Shown piece by piece: positions 1 to 7,606 of a stretch of 53,402 nt of DNA (the first letter of the stretch is position 1; every line of letters starts with the position of its first letter). The notes beneath the pieces were generated by a model that saw nothing but the letters and a program-made list of their open reading frames with translations, was not told the DNA's origin and made no database searches. The position numbers were made by a program, and so were the translations under genes. Origin of the DNA: a virus; the IMG/VR virus record IMGVR_UViG_3300046472_000072, positions 1 to 53,402 of that record, one strand, 5' to 3'.

Positions 1-30
1 ATAGTATTCTCCTTATGCCAGTAACCCAAA

Positions 31-216
31 TCAACCCTCCCTCACCAACTTAAGATGTGCCGCCTGACATAGCGTCTCATAAAACTTGACACAAAGCTCC
101 GACAGAATTGCATCACCCACCACATCAGAAGCAATCTTCAGCCGCTCGCCCTTGCTGTCAAGGCTGTACACTCGTACAGAATGCTCTTGCCGGACAACTT
201 CATAGCCGTGGGTCAC
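31..216 (-). CDS. Hypothetical protein, 61 aa
   Basis: Unrecognised 61-residue soluble protein and the last complete gene of the leftward operon in this window. The GTG start is chosen because it overlaps the stop of the upstream gene by four bases (GTGA), which implies translational coupling. No motif was recognised. Confidence 0.7.
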   Translation of the reverse strand: MTHGYEVVRQEHSVRVYSLDSKGERLKIASDVVGDAILSELCVKFYETLCQAAHLKLVREG

Positions 217-434
217 GTTTCTTCCCTCACAACAAGCTTATCCCCGACAACTAGGCAGTGACTCCTAATCACCTCGACAACATCCATATCCTTGTAGCGA
301 AACACGAGTTGACCTTCAGCACGGTCAAGCTGGCTAATCTCACTACTGCCCAGGAATACATACTTGGGCTCCCTGCCTGTCTCGCGCAGATATGCGACAC
401 GTTGTGCATCGATACGTTCCTTAACCGTGCTCAC
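213..434 (-). CDS. Hypothetical protein, 73 aa
   Basis: Unrecognised 73-residue protein that begins with an amphipathic segment (MSTVKERIDAQRVAYLRE) followed by beta-rich sequence. It starts with GTG, overlapping the upstream stop codon as GTGA, and ends in the same way over the next gene, so it is an integral part of the operon. No function can be assigned. Confidence 0.7.
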   Translation of the reverse strand: MSTVKERIDAQRVAYLRETGREPKYVFLGSSEISQLDRAEGQLVFRYKDMDVVEVIRSHCLVVGDKLVVREET

Positions 435-571
435 TGAATTTGCCTCTCAAAGTCACTAGCAAATGCTAAAATTTCGCTCTTGAGCGATTCCATGCAGAAT
501 GTGTCGTCAAAGTGAAAACTGTCCTCGTTCTGTTCGAGGTAGGCCATTAAGTCGTAGAAGACTTGTTTCAT
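431..571 (-). CDS. Small acidic hypothetical protein, 46 aa
   Basis: A 46-residue acidic protein (MKQVFYDLMAYLEQNEDSF start) fills the gap between two coupled genes. Its ATG shares one base with the upstream stop (TGATG) and its stop overlaps the next start (GTGA). Perfect packing with both neighbours is the main evidence that it is real. Function unknown. Confidence 0.65.
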   Translation of the reverse strand: MKQVFYDLMAYLEQNEDSFHFDDTFCMESLKSEILAFASDFERQIQ

Positions 572-966
572 CACCACACCTCCGTGCGCTTAACAATACC
601 GTAGAAATCATAAAACCCTGAAGGCTCTGGATAGGGCTCCTTAGTGTAACGAATTCGCGATGCAATAAGCTTCTTATCCCGCTCACTGACATACTCCGAG
701 CAGAATACATGCGTGAACATTGAGCCTGCCACAAGCATCCACACTTCAGAACCTGCATCATAGAATTTCACCACACCGCCTTCAAAGCTCTCATACGTAA
801 GAGTGTGGACCTTGAACACACCGTTGCTAAGACCTCCCTGCGAACTCAGGCTGTCCTGCACCTTCTGGCGTACACGCAAATCAAACACAGCAACTCGCGC
901 ACTAGGATCGTTGTCCGCAATTTGTACGGCTTTTTCGGACACCTGTTCAAACGTCTTGAAACTCAT
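571..966 (-). CDS. Hypothetical protein, 131 aa
   Basis: Unrecognised 131-residue protein (MSFKTFEQVSEKAVQIAD...). The ATG at 966 is preferred over an upstream TTG because GGAGGA lies five bases before it and because it overlaps the preceding stop as ATGA. Soluble, mixed composition, no recognised domain. Confidence 0.75.
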   Translation of the reverse strand: MSFKTFEQVSEKAVQIADNDPSARVAVFDLRVRQKVQDSLSSQGGLSNGVFKVHTLTYESFEGGVVKFYDAGSEVWMLVAGSMFTHVFCSEYVSERDKKLIASRIRYTKEPYPEPSGFYDFYGIVKRTEVW

Positions 967-1166
967 CGCTTCCTCCAAACAGTGATGCTGTGTACGACAC
1001 CTAGTAGTGGACTAAGAAGCCATGCCAGCACACCGCCAGGCCCGCACAGCAACGCCATGAAGATGTCCAGCAAAGTAATCTCGTCGCACTCACACGCAAT
1101 CATGCAGCAAGTAATCCCCGCGCAAATAAGCCATGCGAGAGCGATAAGTAGAATAAGGGTTGTCAT
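963..1166 (-). CDS. Small membrane protein, 67 aa
   Basis: A 67-residue hydrophobic protein with a membrane segment near residues 3-22 and a second around 33-58, ending in the basic WRKR. An AAGGAG ribosome site precedes the ATG. Probably an inner-membrane protein with both ends close to the bilayer; whether it acts in lysis, exclusion or nothing known cannot be told. Confidence 0.75.
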   Translation of the reverse strand: MTTLILLIALAWLICAGITCCMIACECDEITLLDIFMALLCGPGGVLAWLLSPLLGVVHSITVWRKR

Positions 1167-1175
1167 GGTTTCTCC

Positions 1176-1547
1176 TTAAAGTTGTTCTTCAATAGCATCT
1201 GCCAGTTCAGCAAACGCAACGCCGTAATCGCTGTGGTCCATCAGAGTGTCAACGATTCCGTTAATTTCTACATGGGAGTCATAGTCGTCAAGACCTACCC
1301 AATTCTTGACGCTGTGTGCTGGACCAAACCATCTCTGCCATCTCCGATCACTCTGATCAATACCGTCTTCATAGCGATAAAGTTCACCCAGATCTGGTAC
1401 CCATGCACCAATTTCTGACACATCACAAATAACACCCCACACACAGAAGCAGTCACCACGACGGAGGTATCCAGCACCTTGCTTGTACTTCCCACTACGT
1501 AGTGCCTCTACAACTTTAGTTTTCGCTTCAGGATTCATCTTTGCCAT
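1176..1547 (-). CDS. Conserved phage-type hypothetical protein, 123 aa
   Basis: A 123-residue protein of a type often seen in phages: an N-terminal 'EALRSGKYKQGAGYLRRGD' segment followed by a CVWGVICD motif, resembling the common 'G-Y-L-R..CxxGVLCD' hypothetical family. The ATG at 1547 is preferred over an upstream TTG because GGGAGGGAA directly precedes it. Function unknown. Confidence 0.75.
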   Translation of the reverse strand: MAKMNPEAKTKVVEALRSGKYKQGAGYLRRGDCFCVWGVICDVSEIGAWVPDLGELYRYEDGIDQSDRRWQRWFGPAHSVKNWVGLDDYDSHVEINGIVDTLMDHSDYGVAFAELADAIEEQL

Positions 1548-1582
1548 ATTCCCTCCCAAGTAATCTTTCCTAAAATTGTCTC

Positions 1583-1602
1583 AAAAGAGCGCCGAAGCGC
1601 CC
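1583..1602 (-). terminator. Rho-independent terminator, leftward
   Basis: On the minus strand GGGCGC-TTCG-GCGCTC forms a six-pair hairpin with a UUCG loop, followed by TTTT. It lies directly after the stop of the secreted-protein gene, so it could partly insulate it from the genes downstream. Confidence 0.6.
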
Positions 1603-1616
1603 TCGCCCTCTACAGC

Positions 1617-1946
1617 TTACGCGCAGCCAATACCCTCAGCAGCCTTCTTCGCCTTCCGCTTCTGTGCCAGCTTGCCCAGCCCAATCAGCCCGACAAGGCC
1701 CACGCCAGCCAGGAGAGCACCGTTGTCGTCAGAACCCTTGTCAGCTTTCGTGAGGACAGGAGCTGGTGGGCCACTTACCTCGTCGGGAGGAACACCACTG
1801 GGCGACAGGATAGGCTCATTAGTGCTCGGCTCAACGATGATGGGCGGTCCAGACACTTTTCCATCTGTACAAGTGGGTGCAGTTTGTTGTGCAAATGCTG
1901 CCGAAGCACACATCGCTAGGATGCACGTCATAAGAATTTTCTTCAT
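1617..1946 (-). CDS. Exported or membrane-anchored hypothetical protein, 109 aa
   Basis: The N-terminus (MKKILMTCILAMCASAAFA) is a textbook Sec signal peptide with a likely cleavage after AFA at about residue 19. A proline-rich region follows, then a glycine/leucine membrane helix at about 78-93 and a lysine/arginine-rich tail. It is therefore predicted to be exported with a C-terminal membrane anchor. Its own promoter lies just upstream and a terminator just downstream, so it is a monocistronic unit. No family recognised. Confidence 0.8.
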   Translation of the reverse strand: MKKILMTCILAMCASAAFAQQTAPTCTDGKVSGPPIIVEPSTNEPILSPSGVPPDEVSGPPAPVLTKADKGSDDNGALLAGVGLVGLIGLGKLAQKRKAKKAAEGIGCA

Positions 1947-1972
1947 ACATTTCCTTTCTTGCTGATTGTTAG

Positions 1973-1990
1973 GCGTGCCTTATGACACGC
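1973..1990 (-). other. Hairpin at the predicted 5' end of a transcript
   Basis: The minus strand reads GCGTG-N8-CACGC, ending about where transcription from the promoter at 1997-2025 should begin. A 5'-terminal stem may stabilise the mRNA or mark a control site. Confidence 0.4.
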
Positions 1991-1996
1991 ACAGAC

Positions 1997-2025
1997 ATGG
2001 TATAGCAAATGTTGAACAGCGTCAA
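1997..2025 (-). promoter_or_regulatory. Sigma70-like promoter, leftward
   Basis: TTGACG, a 17-base spacer and TACCAT on the minus strand, about 50 bases before the start of the exported-protein gene. Confidence 0.6.
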
Positions 2026-2066
2026 TGATTTTCTGTATTGTTATGCTGGCTGCGTAGCTTTTGTTG

Positions 2067-2717
2067 TCACGCGACTTTGAAGCTCTTGTTGACCTGATCC
2101 GCAATCAATCGTGCCAACTCGACGTGTTCCTGTTGCGTAACACCCTCCTCAAGTCGCACGTCGAGATAGTGAATCCACGAGCGAATCGTGCCATTGAAGT
2201 ACGCACGCGACATAGTGTTGCCTTCTGGAAGAATTACTCGGGCACACTCTAGTGCTATTCCTCGTTCGATGGCTTCCGCATACTTGGTCTTAACAAGCGT
2301 AAGAATCTCTTCCTGGGAATCACGCCACCACTGTTTCAGGTCTTCGTTATCCGTCTGCAAACTGTTCTGGCGATTCTTATCATCTTGCAGACGGGCTTCA
2401 CGAATCATAAAAGCGTTACCGAGTTCATTCACGTTCTGGTAACGCTGGCTAAATTCTTGTGGGCGCAAGCTCCAGTGGCGCAACAGTTGACGCATGATGT
2501 CACGTGGTGCCTCCGCCTCAACAACACAGTTAGCCATATCCAGCGGAGACCAGTGGCGCATACGCTTCAGGTAGTCAATCAGCTTCTGCGCTGTGTCCAT
2601 GTTCATTTGGTTCTTTGGATTGCTAACCCTAGCGCAATAGGCGATTAGGTCTTTTGCGTCTTCCATGCCAGTGCCGTCTACAGGCGTCGTAACTGCAATC
2701 AGTCGTGCTTTAAACAT
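2067..2717 (-). CDS. thyX: Flavin-dependent thymidylate synthase ThyX
   Basis: ThyX makes dTMP from dUMP using methylene-tetrahydrofolate, NADPH and FAD, supplying thymidylate for phage DNA synthesis. The 216-residue length fits the family. The signature lies at about residues 80-90 and continues EFSQRY, as in phage ThyX proteins; further family features include RSWIHYLDVR and QQEHVELA near the C-terminus. The usual RHR is RHW here (third position Trp), a noticeable variation in the FAD/dUMP-binding motif. The ATG at 2717 has an internal AAGGAAGAG ribosome site and overlaps the end of the adjoining endonuclease gene by eight bases. Confidence 0.9.
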   Translation of the reverse strand: MFKARLIAVTTPVDGTGMEDAKDLIAYCARVSNPKNQMNMDTAQKLIDYLKRMRHWSPLDMANCVVEAEAPRDIMRQLLRHWSLRPQEFSQRYQNVNELGNAFMIREARLQDDKNRQNSLQTDNEDLKQWWRDSQEEILTLVKTKYAEAIERGIALECARVILPEGNTMSRAYFNGTIRSWIHYLDVRLEEGVTQQEHVELARLIADQVNKSFKVA

Positions 2718-3249
2718 ACTCTTCCTTGGTACTTTCATAATTCTCTAACACAAATAAGACCCTGTGATCTAGCAGGTCATGGTATTTATCAGCCAGAATT
2801 TTTGCTGTCAAAATTTTGTGTGCTACATATGCGATTCTCGCTTGTTTTGGTGTATCGTATGACCCTAGATATATGTTTTCGTTGGCAACCTTACATTGGG
2901 CTACATACTTCCCAGTACGCTTAAAGCACGTAACCCCAACAGGTAGACCATTAGACATATACGCTTCACTAGTGGCCCCCGAGAAAAACATGTTCACTTC
3001 TCTAGGAACAAAGACACATAAATCTTCGGAGTACACTTTGTTGCCGCGCTTTAGTATGTCTTTGTCCAGTTGAAAATCTTTGATACTGAATCCAGCCTGC
3101 TGATGGCACCAAGCCCGGAAGTAGGATAGGTTTGAAAAGTTTTCAGACATCGAACAACCACGGTATGTGGGTTTCTTTGACTGATAGTAGTCCCGACACC
3201 TCAGCCTCATGTTATCCCATAAGGTTCTACACCTGTCACGTTCTGTCAC
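2710..3249 (-). CDS. HNH/AP2-type homing endonuclease
   Basis: A 179-residue protein of the phage HNH-AP2 type. The N-terminal half has the LDKDILKRGNKVYS and CVFVPREVN landmarks of phage HNH homing endonucleases. The C-terminal 60 residues (GKYVAQCKV...YLGSYDTPKQARIAYVAHK) look like an AP2 DNA-binding domain. It starts with GTG overlapping the upstream stop (GTGA), and its last codons contain the ribosome site and start of thyX. Homing endonucleases are often found next to thymidylate synthase genes, which supports the call. Activity is not proven by sequence. Confidence 0.8.
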   Translation of the reverse strand: MTERDRCRTLWDNMRLRCRDYYQSKKPTYRGCSMSENFSNLSYFRAWCHQQAGFSIKDFQLDKDILKRGNKVYSEDLCVFVPREVNMFFSGATSEAYMSNGLPVGVTCFKRTGKYVAQCKVANENIYLGSYDTPKQARIAYVAHKILTAKILADKYHDLLDHRVLFVLENYESTKEEYV

Positions 3250-3557
3250 CCAACCTCCGTCTCAACATCATCATAAACTTCTTCATACACAACAGCGATT
3301 TTCTGCCCAGCAGCCTCTTTCAACTTCACAGAAAAGTTGCTCGCCACAGAGCCCACACCTTCAACGAAATCCAAATCGTACTGTGCCAGTTGCCTTGCAA
3401 CATACGCGCACAGATTGTTCAGCTTCTCGTCCAGGGTCTCCCCCTCAAGCTCCCACATGTACGATTCAAACTCGTTCACAAACTCTTGTGTGAGAATGTC
3501 GGGCCGAAGCTCAATCTCATACTCCTTTTCAATTACTACTTTGACGGTTTTCTTCAT
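3246..3557 (-). CDS. Hypothetical protein, 103 aa
   Basis: A 103-residue charged protein opening with a beta-like MKKTVKVVIEKEYEIEL segment and continuing acidic. ATG at 3557, shared with the upstream stop (TGATG), is preferred over a GTG one codon earlier. Not recognised. Confidence 0.7.
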   Translation of the reverse strand: MKKTVKVVIEKEYEIELRPDILTQEFVNEFESYMWELEGETLDEKLNNLCAYVARQLAQYDLDFVEGVGSVASNFSVKLKEAAGQKIAVVYEEVYDDVETEVG

Positions 3558-3736
3558 CACGTCTCCCTTTCCCGAATAACCACCTCATATCGCTCTGCAC
3601 ATCCTTCGCAGATCACCTTCCAATCGCCCAATCGTAAGCCATGCTTCGGATACTCTACAAAGCAATAGTCCAGGTTGGAGTCGTAGAAGGTTTTGCAATC
3701 GCAGATGTCGCAGAGCCTGTAGTCAGCCGCTGCCAT
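3557..3736 (-). CDS. Small putative zinc-binding protein, 59 aa
   Basis: A 59-residue protein packed between two genes: its start overlaps the upstream stop as TAATG and its stop overlaps the next start as TGATG. It has CDICDC near residues 9-14 and CEGC near 45-48, two cysteine pairs spaced as in a small treble-clef or zinc-ribbon fold. Metal binding is inferred from cysteine spacing only. Confidence 0.65.
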   Translation of the reverse strand: MAAADYRLCDICDCKTFYDSNLDYCFVEYPKHGLRLGDWKVICEGCAERYEVVIRERET

Positions 3737-4050
3737 TATACAGCCTCCCAGCTCACAATAGTTTTCGTAACAACCTTCTCAACACGCTTCACTTGGCTGA
3801 TGAACGGCTCACCATAGTACCAATCAGTGTGGTAGCCGCCAGAGCGGTTGTTGTCAAGTTGGAAGAAGTTACCCTCCTCGTCCGTGACAATCGTCGTGCA
3901 GTTTTGGTACTTGTGGTCCTGCACCCAATCGCCCTCTTCAACGACTGTCAGGTTGAACTCTTCAGGAAGGTTGTCAATGTCGTAGTAGCCGCAACCATAC
4001 TCATCCATGCAATACTCGTCCAGTGCTGCTGTAAGTTGTTCTAGCGTCAT
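3736..4050 (-). CDS. Hypothetical protein, 104 aa
   Basis: Acidic, tyrosine-rich 104-residue protein (MTLEQLTAALDEYCMDEYG...). It is coupled to both neighbours by overlapping start and stop codons. No recognised domain. Confidence 0.7.
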   Translation of the reverse strand: MTLEQLTAALDEYCMDEYGCGYYDIDNLPEEFNLTVVEEGDWVQDHKYQNCTTIVTDEEGNFFQLDNNRSGGYHTDWYYGEPFISQVKRVEKVVTKTIVSWEAV

Positions 4051-4224
4051 TTCTCAAGCCCTTTCAATCGATGATAAGCCTCTGTCAATTCCACAATCTC
4101 GAATTTGTCCTGGTCGTCAAACTTCACAGGGTCTTTGTAGTGCCGGTGGCAGTTGTAAGCGTTCTTTGCATTTGCTGGTCGTGCCCATGCATTCTTTGTT
4201 GAGGATGGCGTAGATGTGTGTCAT
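4047..4224 (-). pseudogene. Frameshifted paralogue of the adjacent 70-aa gene
   Basis: The start at 4224 reads MTHIYAILNKE, nearly identical to the next gene's MTKIYAILNKE, but the frame ends after 35 codons. One base out of frame the sequence continues as ordinary protein (AWARPANAKNAYN ... DKFEIVELTEAYH), matching the paralogue's DKYVAVELTEYYY, and stops exactly in an ATGA overlap with the next gene. The span of 178 nt is one base over a multiple of three. Dropping one A from the AAA run near the NKE codons restores one 58-residue frame. It is either a real inactivating indel or a sequencing error. Confidence 0.6.
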
Positions 4225-4436
4225 CAAAACGTCTCCCTAGCGTAGTAATATTCCGTGAGTTCTACGGCGACATACTTATCCTGTTCCTTCCACTTCACCT
4301 GCTTATCTTTTGCCCAATACTTCTGCCCAGCGTGGAAGCTGCTCTGCAGTGAGTTGAGAGCCTTCCAGCAGATTCGATTGTTAAACTCACAGAACAGCCC
4401 TGTCTCTTTGTTTAAGATCGCGTAGATTTTTGTCAT
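4224..4436 (-). CDS. Hypothetical protein, 70 aa
   Basis: A 70-residue protein (MTKIYAILNKETGLF...) with a strong ribosome site (TTAGGAGGGCTA before ATG). A diverged, frameshifted tandem copy lies immediately downstream, so this small family was duplicated in place. Function unknown. Confidence 0.75.
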   Translation of the reverse strand: MTKIYAILNKETGLFCEFNNRICWKALNSLQSSFHAGQKYWAKDKQVKWKEQDKYVAVELTEYYYARETF

Positions 4437-4444
4437 TAGCCCTC

Positions 4445-4876
4445 CTAAGTTAATTTACGTTCCCGGCAGAACACCTGCCTACCCACCACCTTGTCACACT
4501 GCATACGCTTTGCCCAAGACGGGTGGATGTCCTTGCGATAATAATGCGTGTAGTCTTCCGTTAGTACTGCGCGCATTCTACGTGCCTTATGGAATCTTGT
4601 CAAGAACTGAGAATCATCTTTCCCAAGTTTCGTAAGATTCATACCACGTTTGTAAAAGCTGAATTGGTGAGGAGACTTAACTACACGACAGGGGCTTACT
4701 CCTTGCCGCCTAGCTCGATTGATCACCACCTGCTGCACTGCCCGCATTCCTTTCAGGCTTTCGCCCCTGGCTTCTGCAAAGACTGCTGCTTTGGTGCAAA
4801 CTTCGTCAGAGGCTACAGCAGAGTGTTGCTGAGCACTGACTAGCATTAGCGCAAGCAGCAGCTCTGTGCCACTCAA
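4445..4876 (-). CDS. SleB-like cell-wall hydrolase
   Basis: The middle of the protein (AEARGESLKGMRAVQQVV, INRARR, SPHQFSFY) matches the Hydrolase_2/SleB family that cleaves peptidoglycan, including the conserved catalytic Glu of the EARGE motif. Families of this type serve as phage endolysins, so it may act in host lysis. The N-terminus is hydrophobic (TELLLALMLVSA), possibly a weak signal segment. The TTG at 4876 is chosen because it overlaps the upstream stop as TTGA and follows GGAGGGGAAGG; a GTG at 4891 is the alternative. Confidence 0.8.
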   Translation of the reverse strand: MSGTELLLALMLVSAQQHSAVASDEVCTKAAVFAEARGESLKGMRAVQQVVINRARRQGVSPCRVVKSPHQFSFYKRGMNLTKLGKDDSQFLTRFHKARRMRAVLTEDYTHYYRKDIHPSWAKRMQCDKVVGRQVFCRERKLT

Positions 4877-5121
4877 GCCTTCCCCTCCCACACCACCTTA
4901 CATCCCTCGAAAGGAACTACACAGCCCATGTAGATGTGCTCACCAAAAATCTGCATGATGTGCCAGAGGGAATCGCGTAGGACATCGCCTTCAGCTTTGT
5001 AGCGCATTACTTGGCCTTCGTATAGACCTTCGAATCGTCGCTCGTAAGCGTTGTAGATTTCCACTCCGCGAGCATTGAGGACAACTTCTACGTGGTCGTT
5101 CAGGTTGATTTCGTGTTTCAC
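4873..5121 (-). CDS. Hypothetical protein, 82 aa
   Basis: An 82-residue protein (MKHEINLNDHVEVVLN...), likely soluble. Its ATG overlaps the upstream stop as ATGA and it is coupled to the hydrolase gene downstream. Not recognised. Confidence 0.75.
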   Translation of the reverse strand: MKHEINLNDHVEVVLNARGVEIYNAYERRFEGLYEGQVMRYKAEGDVLRDSLWHIMQIFGEHIYMGCVVPFEGCKVVWEGKA

Positions 5122-5249
5122 TCAGCCTCCTGTTGTTCATACCATCCCAAATTACCTAGCACCCTATCAATCTCAGTTGGCTCAGGCTTGTAGTCGGGTG
5201 CAGTGTAATGACGATGTTCGCGCATGTCTAGATGTTCTTGTTGTATCAT
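5118..5249 (-). CDS. Small hypothetical protein, 43 aa
   Basis: A 43-residue protein (MIQQEHLDMREHRHYTAPDY...). The start at 5249 is preferred over longer alternatives because it overlaps the stop of the preceding gene as ATGA. Function unknown. Confidence 0.6.
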   Translation of the reverse strand: MIQQEHLDMREHRHYTAPDYKPEPTEIDRVLGNLGWYEQQEAE

Positions 5250-5527
5250 ACAAGGTCTTCTTCGTGTTTGGGCACATCGACAGGCTTCAGCAAATCCTTC
5301 ACCTTCTCGCGGCACCAAGCATCCTCTGCGGGTGGGAAACGCTTTAGTTTGATTTCGCAGCTCTGTGCACGCCAGCTACCAGACTCTCCCTGAATTTCTA
5401 CCTCGTAAGCTTCGTAGCCGTCCGACCACACCTTAAAAGGTCCAACAACAGTGCACTCCTTACCAACAAAGTGTGGATATGCTGGTGCTTCGACTATCAC
5501 ACACAGGCTCCCTACTTGATACCGCAT
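5246..5527 (-). CDS. Hypothetical protein, 93 aa; first gene of the leftward operon
   Basis: A 93-residue, probably beta-rich protein (MRYQVGSLCVIVEAPAY...CTVVGPF). The ATG at 5527 has AGGAGA five bases upstream. It is the promoter-proximal gene of the minus-strand operon that runs past the left end of the window. No family recognised. Confidence 0.75.
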   Translation of the reverse strand: MRYQVGSLCVIVEAPAYPHFVGKECTVVGPFKVWSDGYEAYEVEIQGESGSWRAQSCEIKLKRFPPAEDAWCREKVKDLLKPVDVPKHEEDLV

Positions 5528-5561
5528 GACATTCTCCTTGTAAGTTAATACGACAATAGCC

Positions 5562-5590
5562 ATACTACAGCATGTCAAAACGCTTTGCAA
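5562..5590 (-). promoter_or_regulatory. Sigma70-like promoter of the leftward operon
   Basis: On the minus strand TTGCAA, 17 bases and TAGTAT, about 35 bases before the first gene. It diverges from the rightward promoter at 5634. Confidence 0.65.
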
Positions 5591-5633
5591 GCAGAATTTT
5601 TATGGATTCTTACACGATCTTGCCAACACCCTC

Positions 5634-5662
5634 TTGCGCTCCTCTACAACACCTGCTACAAT
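5634..5662 (+). promoter_or_regulatory. Sigma70-like promoter, rightward
   Basis: TTGCGC, 17 bases, TACAAT, about 45 bases before the GTG start at 5708. Together with the promoter at 5562-5590 it forms a divergent control region. Confidence 0.65.
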
Positions 5663-5707
5663 GCGCCTTGTCGCTGTAGGACATTTATAAATTTTGAGGA
5701 GAAGAAC

Positions 5708-6154
5708 GTGAAAGTTGAGTGCATTAACAATCTAGAAGGTCAGAACTTTTTGACGGTTGGGAAGTACTATGATGTCATTTCAGATGAAGGTAGTCACTGG
5801 AATGTGCGGAACGATGAGGGGTCGGAGAACTGGTATCCGAAAGAACACTTCGCGGGCGATACTCACGATATGAAGGTTGAGAGTGCTGATGAAGCAGGTG
5901 CAATCGACGCCCACTACAGCAGCTTCGAATACGTGCTCCCTTGCAACATGAAGAAGGGCGATGTCATTAAAATTGATCCCTACTTCGTCTCGAAGACGTG
6001 GCGACTGGGCAGTAAGGATGATAGCGGAATTCTCTTCCACTGCCTGAAGACGTTGGCACGATACTCGGAGAAGAATTCTCGGGAGAGGGAAATTTTGGCG
6101 CTGTATAAGCAGGTGAAACGCCTTGCGCAACTAGAGGGCGTGGAATTGGTGTAG
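5708..6154 (+). CDS. Hypothetical protein, 148 aa
   Basis: A 148-residue acidic soluble protein (MKVECINNLEGQNFLTVGKY...). It begins like an SH3-type small beta domain (LTVGKYYDVISDEG..WNVRNDEG). The GTG at 5708 follows GAGGAGAAGAAC and is preferred over a much longer upstream reading that would run through the promoter. First gene of the rightward early region; function unknown. Confidence 0.7.
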   Translation: MKVECINNLEGQNFLTVGKYYDVISDEGSHWNVRNDEGSENWYPKEHFAGDTHDMKVESADEAGAIDAHYSSFEYVLPCNMKKGDVIKIDPYFVSKTWRLGSKDDSGILFHCLKTLARYSEKNSREREILALYKQVKRLAQLEGVELV

Positions 6155-6797
6155 CATGCATTGGAGGGTTGCGAAAGCCGTCCTCCGAGTTCATTTCCAA
6201 GCTCAATCTGCGAAGGGGCAAGCAACTTCGATTTTGGTCTAGGAATTTCTAAGGGCTTGGCATCAACGAGGCCCTCCCTGAAAACCCCCTTTAATTCAAA
6301 CACTTAGAGCAACTTGACGGTGGGGTAGGGCAAAGCTTGCCCGCACCTTGCTCCTAGCGTCCTCCGCAGCAGGCTTGCACATTCCCTCTCCAGCCGTCCC
6401 TGGCGGGCCTGGCGCAGCACCTTGCCATTCTTGCGGCGAATAGGCCCCTTTATCCCCGCTGTGAAGCGTGGCTCCTGACTGTCCAGCTAATACAAGCCCT
6501 TCCCATGTCGTGCATATGTGTGGCTGTGCCGTCTCTATAGCGATAGGTAAAGCGGCTCCCTGGCCCTCACCGAAGAGGGCTATTCATAAAGCATGCTGCC
6601 GAGCGTGATTCTTTTATACGCCCTATCACGGTACACTTCTTGAACAGTGTTGTACAGCCCGTTCGTGACAATCTCACCGTCATTTACATGTGTGTCATGT
6701 CGAGTGACTAGTTCTCACAAATAATTGATACAAAGTAACGCGTAGCACGATTCTGAACAAAGTACAAGAAATTCTGCGATTTTTCGCACGATACCTA
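6155..6797. other. Gene-less, hairpin-rich stretch R1
   Basis: No convincing gene is seen in about 640 bases. Visible structures include GGAGG/CCTCC with a GCGAAAGC cap (6163-6186), GGGCAA-AGC-TTGCCC (6328-6342) inside a longer GGTG/CACC stem, and GCCCTC-N6-GAGGGC (6563-6580). A 16-base sequence at 6257-6272 recurs at 27154-27169 in another gene-less stretch, and a CGATTTTGG(T/C)CTA motif near 6230 recurs near 15613. It may encode structured RNA or be a replication or packaging region. Confidence 0.4.
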
Positions 6798-6826
6798 TTG
6801 ACAAGCGTCTTATGTGCCCGTACCAT
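6798..6826 (+). promoter_or_regulatory. Sigma70-like promoter
   Basis: TTGACA, 17 bases, TACCAT; 85 bases before the start at 6911. The spacer begins AGCGTCTTA, a partial match to the repeated TAAGAWTCTTA element. Confidence 0.65.
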
Positions 6827-6910
6827 GCATCTCATCGACGGCACGAAGGGTGCGGCGGCCGGTCGTAGCTGTCTAAACTAACCTAACCACTAATATCTAA
6901 GGAGTCTCAA

Positions 6911-7606
6911 ATGAAACAAGTAATTGCAAGGATTTCGCCAATCACCAATACTCCGGTAATCTTCGATGTTGATTCGCGCAAGACTGGAGATGGACGCCTG
7001 AAAGCCTACCTCGATGGGAAGGATGTCCTCGTAGGGTATGACTTTTACATGAACACCGAGCACCTTCCGCAAGATCAGGCACTGAAAATCGCACGAGCTT
7101 ACGCCCAACATGCGGGCATCCCCGAGCATGAAATTATGGTTCGCCAGAGGTTCCCGAAGACTACCACTGGCAAGCGCAAGACCCATGACGCTGCGCTGAA
7201 GCTGGTTGAGAAAACTGATGAGAAGGTTGCAGACAAGCCTGAGACGCTTCAGCAACTTGCACAGGAAGTCCACGACCAGCATACGAAAGAGAAGGCTCAG
7301 AAGGAGTCCAAGAAGGCTGAGCCGAAGAAGGAAGTTAAGGTAGAGAACAAAGCAACCTCCGCCAACCCCGAAGGTGCAAAGGTTGAGCAACCGAAGCGCA
7401 GGCAGTATAACCGTAAGAACACGAAACGTTCTGAGGCAGCAATGTCTCGCTATTTGAAAGAACTTGGAAAAAATTCAGCAGTGTCGGAGACGTTGCTTGA
7501 GGCGGCTGCACCTGGACCCGGTGTGACCCCTGCTCAAGTGGATGAGGCAAAACTGAAGCTCGGCATGGCGATTGCTGAAATTTTGATGAAGTTTAATGTT
7601 CTGTGA
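6911..7606 (+). CDS. Lysine/glutamate-rich hypothetical protein, 231 aa
   Basis: A 231-residue protein with a folded-looking N-terminus (MKQVIARISPITNTPVIFDV, about 1-90), a long charged, probably coiled or disordered middle (about 90-160, many KKAE/KKE repeats), a basic stretch (QPKRRQYNRKNTKR) and a helical C-terminus. The basic tract suggests nucleic-acid contact, but no family is recognised. AAGGAG precedes the ATG. A hairpin terminator follows, and the next gene converges on it. Confidence 0.75.
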   Translation: MKQVIARISPITNTPVIFDVDSRKTGDGRLKAYLDGKDVLVGYDFYMNTEHLPQDQALKIARAYAQHAGIPEHEIMVRQRFPKTTTGKRKTHDAALKLVEKTDEKVADKPETLQQLAQEVHDQHTKEKAQKESKKAEPKKEVKVENKATSANPEGAKVEQPKRRQYNRKNTKRSEAAMSRYLKELGKNSAVSETLLEAAAPGPGVTPAQVDEAKLKLGMAIAEILMKFNVL

